Of a DNA stretch of 64,000 nucleotides, positions 36,137 through 43,374 are shown piece after piece. The first letter of the stretch is position 1; each line of letters opens with the position of its first letter. A program made the position numbers and the translations under genes. The notes under the pieces are model-generated. The model was not told the origin of the DNA. It saw nothing but the letters and a program-made list of their open reading frames with translations, and made no database searches. This DNA is from Hoeflea sp. YIM 152468 (GTDB taxonomy: Bacteria; Pseudomonadota; Alphaproteobacteria; Rhizobiales; Rhizobiaceae), in assembly GCF_029210485.1 (NCBI RefSeq), contig NZ_JARGET010000011.1:62001-126000 (forward strand), given 5' to 3'.

Positions 36137-36493
36137 ATGCGCATTCTCGATAACATCATAACTGACCGCGGGTCGAAATATGCAGTCTCGGGAGGACCCT
36201 GCGCATCCGAGGAAGAGGCTAGAGCCTTTGTCAAGGCGCTCTGCCGCAAGAAGAAATTCGCCAAGGCGTCACACAATACATGGGCCCTGCTGCGTGCCGA
36301 TGCGCCATTGAAGAACGATGATGGCGAGGCAGGTGCGGGCATGGTGATCTTGCGGATGCTGGAGCGGGAAGGATTGCGCGACCATATCATCGTGGTGACG
36401 CGATGGTTTGGCGGCAAGCATCTGGGCGGCGATCGCTTTCGGCACGTGCAGGAAGCGGTGCGGATTTATCTTTCCGATCTGCGCGCAAACTGA
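36137..36493 (+). CDS. Short IMPACT/YigZ-domain protein
   Basis: A protein of 118 residues that corresponds to only the N-terminal IMPACT (UPF0029) domain. It has S.G.CASEEEARAFV, ASHNTWALLRAD, KNDDGEAGAGMVIL and the hallmark VVTRWFGGKHLGGDRF. YigZ proteins usually reach ~200 residues with a second, EF-G-like domain, which is absent here. A role in translation under stress is assumed for IMPACT proteins; for this short form nothing is known to me. Confidence 0.8.
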   Translation: MRILDNIITDRGSKYAVSGGPCASEEEARAFVKALCRKKKFAKASHNTWALLRADAPLKNDDGEAGAGMVILRMLEREGLRDHIIVVTRWFGGKHLGGDRFRHVQEAVRIYLSDLRAN

Positions 36494-36668
36494 AGCAGGG
36501 TGTCGAGCGTCAATCTGGCCGATTGCCGAGCTTGACGGTGATTGCGGCGAACGGCACATCTTCCGACAGATAGGGGCACTGCCATATGCGGCAAGGTCTT
36601 GCGACAGCCAAACCTATGAAATCGCTCTGCCCGAATTGAAGTCCAGCAGGGTCTGCGAACAGGTCAGG

Positions 36669-36698
36669 AAAAAACGGCGGGATCGGGGGGATCCCGCC
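36669..36698 (-). terminator. Intrinsic terminator of amn
   Basis: On the minus strand a perfect 9-bp stem (GGCGGGATC with GATCCCGCC, 5-nt loop) is followed by GTTTTTT. It starts 9 bp after the amn stop codon, which makes it the clearest intrinsic terminator of the window. Confidence 0.92.
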
Positions 36699-36707
36699 TC
36701 TTGTCTG

Positions 36708-38207
36708 TCACTGAAACGCGGTCTCGAAAAAACTTCTGAGCTTGCGGGAATGCAGCCGCTCGGGCGGCATGGCGGCGAGCTTTTGCATCGCCAGCAGACC
36801 GATCTGAAGATGCTGGTTGACTTGCATCTTGTAGAAGGCCGACGCCATGCCGGGCAATTTCAATTCACCATGCAGCGGCTTGTCGGAGACGCAGAGCAGC
36901 GTGCCATAGGGGACGCGGAAGCGGAACCCGTTGGCGGCGATGGTGGCCGATTCCATATCGAGCGCGATGGCACGCGACTGGGACAGGCGCTGCACCGGGC
37001 CGCGCTGGTCCCGCAGTTCCCAGTTGCGGTTGTCGATGGTGGCGACCGTGCCGGTGCGCATGATGCGTTTGAGGTCGTAACCTTCAAGCCCTGTGACTTC
37101 GGCAACGGCGTCCTGAAGAGCAACCTGCACTTCGGCCAGCGCCGGGATCGGCACCCAGGCCGGCAGATCGTCATCAAGCACGTGATCCTCGCGGACATAG
37201 GCGTGGGCGAGCACGTAGTCGCCGAGATTCTGGCTGTTGCGCAGGCCGGCGCAGTGCCCCAGCATCAACCAGACATGCGGGCGCAACACCGCGATGTGAT
37301 CGGTGATGGTCTTGGCGTTGGACGGGCCGACGCCGATGTTGACCACGGTGATGCCGTTGTGGTTCTTGGCCTTGAGATGGTAGGCGGGCATTTGCGGCAG
37401 CCGTGGCGGCGCAACGCCCTCGGTCGGGCTGCCATGACCGACCGGTGTAATCAGATTTCCCGGTTCGACGAAAAACTCATAATCGTCGTTGCCTTCGGCC
37501 ATCAGCGAACGGGCGTGGGCACAGAATTCGTCGACGTAGAACTGGTAATTGGTAAACAGCACGAAGTTCTGAAAATGGTCGGGCGCGGTCGCGGTGTAAT
37601 GGGACAGGCGCGCCAGGGAATAGTCGACGCGTTGGGCCTTGAACGGCGCCAGGGGCAGCAATTCGCCGGGTCCGGGTTCATACATTCCGTTGACGATCTC
37701 GTCGTCGGTGGTGGCGAGATCGGGGGTGTCGAACAAATCGCGCAAAGGCATGTCGAGTTTCTCGGCAACTGCCGCCTCGACATAGGCACCTTCGCCAAAG
37801 GCAAAATGCAGGGGAATGGGCGTGTTGGATTCGGAAATCACAAGCGGTGTGCCGTGATTGCGCAACAGCAATTCAAACTGCTTTTTCAGGTAACTGCGGA
37901 ACAGAGCTGGCCGGGTGATGGTCGCGGCATAGTGGCCCGGCGAGACCACATGCCCGTAGGACAGTCGGGTATCGACCATGCCAAAGGATTTTGTCTCGAA
38001 GCTTATCTGGGGATAGTAGGCCCGGTAGCGGCCTGTCGGCTTTTCCGTGGCGATCCTTTGGAAGGCCTCGCACAAAAAGCGGGTGTTGCGATCATAAATG
38101 GCTTCCAGTGCCGCAACCGCGTCGGCCGCATCGGAAAACTCCTGCGGACCAATCGGATCGGGGGAAATGAAGCCATTCGCTGTGGGGGGAGAGATTCGAT
38201 GATTCAT
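36708..38207 (-). CDS. amn: AMP nucleosidase
   Basis: Amn splits AMP into adenine and ribose 5-phosphate and helps control the adenylate pool. The 499-residue length is normal. The N-terminal AMP-nucleosidase domain (RYRAYYPQISFETKSFGMVDTR-type segment) is followed by a nucleoside-phosphorylase-like catalytic domain (VVNIGVGPSNAKTITDH, MLGHCAGLRNSQNLGDY, ALDMESATIAANG). It is a single gene with its own terminator. Confidence 0.95.
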   Translation of the reverse strand: MNHRISPPTANGFISPDPIGPQEFSDAADAVAALEAIYDRNTRFLCEAFQRIATEKPTGRYRAYYPQISFETKSFGMVDTRLSYGHVVSPGHYAATITRPALFRSYLKKQFELLLRNHGTPLVISESNTPIPLHFAFGEGAYVEAAVAEKLDMPLRDLFDTPDLATTDDEIVNGMYEPGPGELLPLAPFKAQRVDYSLARLSHYTATAPDHFQNFVLFTNYQFYVDEFCAHARSLMAEGNDDYEFFVEPGNLITPVGHGSPTEGVAPPRLPQMPAYHLKAKNHNGITVVNIGVGPSNAKTITDHIAVLRPHVWLMLGHCAGLRNSQNLGDYVLAHAYVREDHVLDDDLPAWVPIPALAEVQVALQDAVAEVTGLEGYDLKRIMRTGTVATIDNRNWELRDQRGPVQRLSQSRAIALDMESATIAANGFRFRVPYGTLLCVSDKPLHGELKLPGMASAFYKMQVNQHLQIGLLAMQKLAAMPPERLHSRKLRSFFETAFQ

Positions 38208-38325
38208 GCATCGTTATATCCGAGAAATGATGACAAGGAAAAGACGACCATTTCAGAAAGGACTTTCAGTCAATCCCATCCAGCTCTTGGGGTCTCAAAT
38301 CGGGCTTGTGCCCGCCAGGCCGGTT

Positions 38326-38499
38326 TTACATGCTGTTACGCTGCAGGCTGATGTAAAGAACGAACCCCGCGCCCGACAGGCCGGAATCCCTGTCACCGGT
38401 CTTGGCATACGCGTAGGCGCCGACAGGCCCAACCAGAAAGGCGGCCAAGGCGATTATCCGCAGCATAGTGGCAATGGCAACGTGGAGATGCAGAGTCAT
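38326..38499 (-). CDS. Small membrane protein, 57 residues, unrecognised
   Basis: An open frame from ATG 38499 with a good AGAGGA ribosome binding site 7 bp upstream. The product has one hydrophobic segment (about residues 7-30; MLRIIALAAFLVGPVGAYA), a short polar part (KTGDRDSGLSG) and a weakly hydrophobic end. It lies 22 bp behind the next small gene on the same strand. I do not recognise the family. The good start signal and the tandem layout make it more than a chance frame. Confidence 0.55.
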   Translation of the reverse strand: MTLHLHVAIATMLRIIALAAFLVGPVGAYAYAKTGDRDSGLSGAGFVLYISLQRNSM

Positions 38500-38521
38500 G
38501 TATTGTCCTCTCGGGCCGGTC

Positions 38522-38692
38522 TCAGTGTGAAACCGTGCAATTCAGGTCGGGATGGAAAACACAGGCATCGATCGCGCCATTGCGCCAACCGGCGGTCCGC
38601 CTTGCGGAATTGGCGACCGCTGCAGCCATCAGCAGGGCGAAGATCACGAAAATCAGGCTGATGATGGTGAGGCGGCGTGGCAGCGTGCTCAT
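38522..38692 (-). CDS. Small membrane protein, 56 residues, unrecognised
   Basis: From ATG 38692 the product has a basic start (MSTLPRRLT), one membrane helix (IISLIFVIFALLMAAAVA, about residues 10-27) and a polar tail with two Cys (DACVFHPDLNC). The open frame extends 26 codons further upstream with no membrane or family feature. It is the first of a tandem pair with the 57-residue protein. Function is unknown. Confidence 0.55.
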   Translation of the reverse strand: MSTLPRRLTIISLIFVIFALLMAAAVANSARRTAGWRNGAIDACVFHPDLNCTVSH

Positions 38693-39080
38693 GCAAATGT
38701 TTTCCCGTTGTTGGAAACACCTTCGCATTTGCAGTCTGAACAGCGCCTGAGATGGCCGTTCATCTGGCATTCAAACAGGTTAATGGCGCGACGCGGGAAG
38801 GCCATGCGGGGGCGGTATGCGCCGTGCCGGATCACCGTCGCAGCACGAACAGCATTCGCCAAGTCTCATGCTATCTGGCGAACAAGCCGCCGAAGGTCAT
38901 CAAACTCAGAGCAAGCAGACCATGCGCGGCCGCTGCCGGAACCGGAAATTTGACGCGGTGAACAAAGCCGGTGACCAGCCCATGATGCCATGGGCGCTCA
39001 GCCGAACCGGCCGTCGTTTGGGCGACTCCGCCGGTTGGACAGCGTCAACCAGACCGCGCGATCCAATCTCGTGCCAACGA
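38693..39080. other. Intergenic stretch between small-protein genes and DUF2147 gene
   Basis: About 390 bp with no gene I can support. The overlapping open frames on both strands look random. The promoter of the small-protein pair should be at its left end. Confidence 0.4.
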
Positions 39081-39114
39081 AAAAAACCCGCGCCGGTTTG
39101 CAGCACGGGTTTTT
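39081..39114 (-). terminator. Intrinsic terminator behind the DUF2147 gene
   Basis: The arms AAAAACCCG and CGGGTTTTT flank a ~15-nt loop. On the minus strand this gives an A-T extended hairpin with a run of T, 28 bp after the DUF2147 stop codon. It could work in both directions. Confidence 0.75.
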
Positions 39115-39141
39115 CTTGTCAGGCGTTGCAATGGCGCCGAA

Positions 39142-39480
39142 TTACATTTTGGCCCAGTTTTCCGAACGGCACAGAACGCCAAGGACACAGCCCTTCATTT
39201 TCATCGTGTTTCCGGAAATAGACGCGGAGCCTGAATAGGTCTTGTCTTTCGCCGGATCGGTGATCGTGCCGGAATAGCCGCCGCCCTTGGCGGTCATCTT
39301 GCCGATGCGTTTGCCGGCATGCTTGCCGGTCTTGAGCGTCACGCAATAAGAGCCGCCGCAGGCGGAAATTGCCGCCGTTTCACCGCTCTTGGTCTTCCAG
39401 TTGCCTTCGATCGGGTCGGCCAGCGCCGGGGCAGTCATGGCGGCAACAAGTGCGCCAGCTACAATCAGTTTGCGGATCAT
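39142..39480 (-). CDS. Secreted DUF2147 protein
   Basis: A 112-residue exported protein: a signal peptide (MIRKLIVAGALVAAMTAPALA) and one DUF2147 domain that starts DPIEGNWKTKSGETAAI and ends MKGCVLGVLCRSENWAKM. DUF2147 proteins are small periplasmic beta-barrels of unknown function, some of them linked to lipid or stress responses. It has a LiuR-like palindrome about 50 bp upstream and its own terminator. Confidence 0.85.
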   Translation of the reverse strand: MIRKLIVAGALVAAMTAPALADPIEGNWKTKSGETAAISACGGSYCVTLKTGKHAGKRIGKMTAKGGGYSGTITDPAKDKTYSGSASISGNTMKMKGCVLGVLCRSENWAKM

Positions 39481-39530
39481 GGTGTTCCTCCAAAGGATAA
39501 ACGCTTCCTCAAGCGTATTTCTTACTTAAC

Positions 39531-39544
39531 TTACGTCTACGTAA
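39531..39544 (-). promoter_or_regulatory. LiuR/FadP-like palindrome upstream of the DUF2147 gene
   Basis: TTACGTCTACGTAA is a palindrome: TTACGT and ACGTAA around a 2-bp centre. It lies 50 bp before the DUF2147 start codon, where a repressor could act. It shares the ACGT-NN-ACGT core with the site upstream of the ETF-QO gene. Confidence 0.55.
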
Positions 39545-39940
39545 AGGTAAACTGGCAATTCCAAGCCTGAAGCAGATTTCTGCGGCGAAAAATGCCCGCG
39601 GTTTTTCACAGGCTTTTCCAGATCCGCTCCGGTTTTCAGACAATGCGATGGATGTTTGGTTAGCCGTTGGTAACTTTTTCAACGTTCCCCGGGAGCCGAT
39701 ATTTGGCTGGTTTGGCCGGAAGCCAACGGCTTGGATGTTTAACAAAATCCCAAATTTACCAAGCCTTTGGACTTTGTTGGTCTCCAGTTAAGCATGCAAT
39801 TTAACGCGCTTTTTAGTCGATTGCGACACAGTTCAATCCAACAACACAGCGCCGGGCCAAACCGGACGCACAGACAAGCATGGTGGCTCTCAAGAGCTGA
39901 CAGGGACAACGAAACAAAGATAGTTACAGGGATCGAGACA
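39545..39940. other. Intergenic stretch between DUF2147 and Sel1-like genes
   Basis: Roughly 400 bp, richer in A+T than the flanks, with no gene I can support. Promoters of the two divergent genes are expected here. Confidence 0.4.
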
Positions 39941-40207
39941 ATGGCACGTTACGAAATTCATGATCAGGATCAGGCCACCATCGGCGGCGAAGCCAGGGCA
40001 GACGTGTTCTGCGAAATGGGTCTGATGTATGCGACCGGACGCGAATGCGAAGTCGATTATGTCGCTGCTCACAAATGGCTCAACATTGCCGCGATCAAGG
40101 GCTCGGACCGGGCCGCGACATTGCGCGCCGAACTGGCGGAAAGCATGAGCAAGGCCGACCTTGCCTCAGCCCTTCGTGCCGCACGCGAATGGATGACCAT
40201 GCATTGA
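39941..40207 (+). CDS. Small Sel1-repeat-like protein
   Basis: An 88-residue protein carrying one Sel1-like unit: FCEMGLMYATGRECEVDYVAAHKWLNIAA followed by a helical tail. Sel1 repeats mediate protein contacts. ATG 39941 is preferred to the longer frame from 39767 because the extra sequence is not conserved-looking; CAGGGATCGAGACA precedes the start. Function is unknown; such small Sel1 proteins are common in rhizobia. Confidence 0.7.
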   Translation: MARYEIHDQDQATIGGEARADVFCEMGLMYATGRECEVDYVAAHKWLNIAAIKGSDRAATLRAELAESMSKADLASALRAAREWMTMH

Positions 40208-40270
40208 GGCTATCCCAAGGGCAGCGAGATGAAGGTCAAACCCTCCAGTGAACGGAAAGGCTGGACCTCG

Positions 40271-40726
40271 TCAGTGACCAAAATAGGCGCATGTTATTTG
40301 TGAGAGCGGCGGTTGATTGTCTTGAGTGGCGATGATGAACGACTTGTCTTCTTGCTTCGTGCACAATGGCAGAAGCGCGACGGCATAGCCCTTAGCCTCA
40401 ATACAGCGGTTTATATAGCGCGTGCGGATCGACTGATTAGCGTCGATATTGGAGTAAGTTGGTGCGATGTTGACTGCTCCGACACGATAGCATGAGGTAG
40501 AGTTGCCATAAGTGTTGCATTGTAAGGTTCCCGGGTTGGAGTAACCTGGGCTGACCGCAACAGTCATAGCGCGAGGGATAGCCTGTATCGCGGCAAAGTC
40601 GCATTGATCAAAAACGGCTTGCCTCTCTGCAAGCGTCGATCCCTCTCGGTGGATAATGGATTGCGGCTCGGAAGCGGTGCAGCCAGTGATTGAAATAGCG
40701 AGTATCGCTACAAACCAATTTTTCAT
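40271..40726 (-). CDS. Putative lipoprotein, composition unlike its neighbours
   Basis: A 151-residue protein with a lipoprotein signal (MKNWFVAILAISITGC, lipobox ITGC). The mature part has several Cys (DQCDFAAI, LQCNTYGNSTSCY, NRCIEAKGY, LPLCTK) and a C-terminus ..QITCAYFGH. The RYINRCIEAKGY segment is common in small proteobacterial lipoproteins. The gene and the stretch upstream (40727-40800) are clearly richer in A+T than the rest of the window, which suggests recent transfer. Function is unknown. Confidence 0.75.
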   Translation of the reverse strand: MKNWFVAILAISITGCTASEPQSIIHREGSTLAERQAVFDQCDFAAIQAIPRAMTVAVSPGYSNPGTLQCNTYGNSTSCYRVGAVNIAPTYSNIDANQSIRTRYINRCIEAKGYAVALLPLCTKQEDKSFIIATQDNQPPLSQITCAYFGH

Positions 40727-40802
40727 GTAATATTCTCATTTAAGTAATTGGAATTATAATTAAAAACAAAAATACTTTTGGTGGAAAAGTCTACGCGGCG
40801 AT

Positions 40803-41921
40803 CTATCTGAGATCAAGCGCCGTGATGACTTCTGACAAGGCTTCTTGAAAAACATCGATCTCCGCCTCTGGACCTGTCGAGATGCGTATGCAGCGGTTGA
40901 GCGGCGCCACGCCGGGCATGCGGATGAAGACGCCGCGGGCCACGAGGGCGTCGAGGACCGCCTTGGCATAGGCTGCGTCCCGTCCGCAATCAATGGTGAC
41001 GAAATTGGTCGCCGAGGCGATCGGCGTGAAACCATGGCCTTGTGCAATGGTTGCAATGCGGTCGCGCGATGCGGCCACCTGCGCGACCACCTGCCCGAGC
41101 CATGCCTGGTCCTGAAGCGCCGCGCGCGCCGCCACCTGGCCAAGGCGGTTGACGCCGAAATGATTGCGCACCCGGTGAAACATCGACACCGTCTCCTCGA
41201 CGCCGAAGACATAGCCGACCCGTTGGCCGGCGAGGCCGTAGGCTTTTGAAAATGTCCGGAACCTGAGCACATTGGGCATGTCGGAAAGGGCTGAGATGGC
41301 GGGCAGGGCGGAGGCCGGGGCAGTTTCGCCATAGGCTTCGTCGAGCACCAGCAGGGTGGTTTCCGGCAGGGCTTTGGCGAAGGCGGTCACCGTTTTGGCC
41401 GAATGCCAGGTGCCCATCGGATTGTCGGGATTGGAGAGATAGACCAGCGGGGCGTTTTCCCGGCGAACGGCTTCGACAAGCGCATCGAGATCCTCGTGAT
41501 CGTCGCGGTAGGGCACGGTGATCAGCCTGCCGCCGAAGCCCGCAACATGGAAATTGAACGTGGGATAGGCGCCAAGCGAGGTGACCACCGGGGTGCCGGG
41601 TTCGACGATCAGCCGCACCAGTAGGCCCAGAAGGGCGTCAATGCCCTCGCCAATCACCACTCGCTCCGGCGCCAGACCAAGATGGGCGCCAAGCGCCACA
41701 CGCAGATCATGGTTTTCCGGATCGGCGTAACGCCAGCTCAGCGGCGCTTCGCGGGTGATGGCCTCAATCACCGAAGGCGCGGGACCGAAGCCGCTCTCAT
41801 TGGCGCCAAGCCGGGCCAGGAATTTTTCGCCCCGCGCCCGTTCCTGGGTTTCAGGCCCGACAAACGGCACGGTGGGCGGCAGCGATTCGGCAAGGCCGGT
41901 GAAGCGGGAGAAAGCGGGCAT
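40803..41921 (-). CDS. HisC-like PLP aminotransferase
   Basis: A class-I/II aminotransferase of 372 residues. It has the PLP features LGANESGFGPAPSV, LSNPDNPMGTW, LVLDEAYGE and Lys in RTFSKAYGLAGQRVGY. It resembles histidinol-phosphate aminotransferases, but no his genes are near; an aromatic or other substrate is possible. ATG 41921 (MPAFSRF) is preferred over 41966. The start region upstream is shared with the divergent AEC transporter gene. Confidence 0.85.
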   Translation of the reverse strand: MPAFSRFTGLAESLPPTVPFVGPETQERARGEKFLARLGANESGFGPAPSVIEAITREAPLSWRYADPENHDLRVALGAHLGLAPERVVIGEGIDALLGLLVRLIVEPGTPVVTSLGAYPTFNFHVAGFGGRLITVPYRDDHEDLDALVEAVRRENAPLVYLSNPDNPMGTWHSAKTVTAFAKALPETTLLVLDEAYGETAPASALPAISALSDMPNVLRFRTFSKAYGLAGQRVGYVFGVEETVSMFHRVRNHFGVNRLGQVAARAALQDQAWLGQVVAQVAASRDRIATIAQGHGFTPIASATNFVTIDCGRDAAYAKAVLDALVARGVFIRMPGVAPLNRCIRISTGPEAEIDVFQEALSEVITALDLR

Positions 41922-42305
41922 GGCGGAATCCGTCCTCAGTAAATTACCAGAAATCCCTAGCGGCAATGAGGCATGGCTTCAAGCAGTCAGAGCGTCTTTG
42001 CCGCATAGCCAAGGTGTAGGGGCAAGTTCACCACATGGACACAACGCAGGCGCACCGGCGCTCGATGCCTCTCCAGAGAGGGAAAAGGGGCTGACCTGGC
42101 CGCCGCCCTTCGTCCGAGCGACGACTTTTGCAGGCCACCGCGACTTGAGCTCTTGTCCATGCAGCTACGGGAACATGTCGCCACGTGCTCCGCACGCGCG
42201 GTAAATCAGACCGGCGGTCGGGCATCGATGCAACCGGCCACTTTGCCTCGCGGTCCGGAGCGGTTAAGACCAAAGGCCCGCTATCAAGTTCCGAGGCGCA
42301 CGCCC
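41922..42305. other. Intergenic stretch between aminotransferase and AEC transporter genes
   Basis: About 380 bp between divergent genes. I see no gene, clear repeat or operator; it should hold two promoters. Confidence 0.4.
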
Positions 42306-43262
42306 ATGCCCCCCTTTGCCGAAACCATCCTTGTTGTCTTCACGCTGATCGCGATCGGCTATGGGGCTGCGGCCTTGCGGGTGCTCAAGCCGGAGACCGG
42401 GGAAGGGCTGTCGGATTTCGTCTTTACCATTGCGGTTCCGCTCTTGTTGTTTCGCACCATCGCGACAGCAAGTTTCGATCAGGGATTGCCCTGGGCGGTG
42501 TGGGTGACCTACTTCACAGCCGTGCTTCTGACCTGGGGGTCGGCGCATGCGGTCATTCGTGCAGGCTTTGGCCGTGATGCGCGGTCGGGTGTGGTGGCCG
42601 GTGTGACGGCGGCGTTTTCCAATCTGGTGCTGCTCGGGATTCCTTTCATCACCGGTCTCTACGGCGAGCCCGGATTGGCGGTGCTGTCGCAGATCGTGTC
42701 GATTCACCTGCCGATCATGATGGCGGCGTCGATCATTCTGTTCGAGTGGGGGCTCAAGCGCGATGGCGCCGGCACCGGGGCCAAATCCCTTTCCGCCCTG
42801 CTTTCAGGCTTTCTGCGCCAGTTGATTTCCAATCCGATGATCATCGGCATTCTGGGCGGCATACTGGTGCGGCTGACAGGCCTCGCAATTCCCGGTGTCG
42901 CCGACCGGGTGATTGCCAGCCTCGCCAGCGTCGCCGGCCCCGTGGCATTGTTTGCGATGGGCTTCTCGCTGCGCGGCTATGGCATAAGAGGCCAGGTGCC
43001 GCAGGCTTTGACGATGGTCTCCCTGAAGCTTCTGCTGATGCCGGCGGTGGCTCTGGGCATGGCGCTGCTGCTGGATCTGCCGGACCTGCAGGCCAAGGTG
43101 GTGGTCGCCGCCGCCGCTCTGCCCGCCGGGGTCAACGCCTGGCTGATTGCCAGCCGTTTCGGCACCGGCCAGCGGCTCGCCTCGACCTCCATGACGCTCG
43201 GAACGGCGATCGCGGCGGTGTCGACGGGGGTCTGGCTTTTCATTGCCGACGCAGTCCTGTGA
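42306..43262 (+). CDS. AEC-family (auxin efflux carrier-like) transporter
   Basis: A 318-residue membrane protein with about ten hydrophobic segments in two halves. Family features are FVFTIAVPLLLFRTIA in the first half, NLVLLGIPFITGLYG in the middle and VVAAAALPAGVNAWLIA near the end. AEC carriers move organic anions such as malate or malonate; substrate unknown. ATG 42306 is chosen because the open frame upstream (51 codons) is not membrane-like. Confidence 0.88.
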   Translation: MPPFAETILVVFTLIAIGYGAAALRVLKPETGEGLSDFVFTIAVPLLLFRTIATASFDQGLPWAVWVTYFTAVLLTWGSAHAVIRAGFGRDARSGVVAGVTAAFSNLVLLGIPFITGLYGEPGLAVLSQIVSIHLPIMMAASIILFEWGLKRDGAGTGAKSLSALLSGFLRQLISNPMIIGILGGILVRLTGLAIPGVADRVIASLASVAGPVALFAMGFSLRGYGIRGQVPQALTMVSLKLLLMPAVALGMALLLDLPDLQAKVVVAAAALPAGVNAWLIASRFGTGQRLASTSMTLGTAIAAVSTGVWLFIADAVL

Positions 43263-43296
43263 CCACTTTGTCCACCGGCAAGAGGTGTTGTTTTTC

Positions 43297-43314
43297 TTTC
43301 GTTTGTTTTCTTTT
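43297..43314 (+). promoter_or_regulatory. Candidate GlpR operator ahead of glpD
   Basis: TTTCGTTTGTTTTCTTTT lies about 60 bp before glpD. It is close to TTTCGTTTCTTTCGTTTT upstream of the GlpR-like gene (56465-56482), with three mismatches in 18. DeoR-type repressors often bind such T-rich direct repeats. Confidence 0.55.
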
Positions 43315-43374
43315 GACATTCGCCAGGGTTTCGAATTAGAAAAAGTTACGGGTTGTGCGTGACTGGAGAGGCCA

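Noticed and set aside
36408-38351. 647-codon plus-strand frame opposite amn
   Set aside because: Antisense of AMP nucleosidase; it reads through the amn terminator and has no ribosome binding site or known fold.
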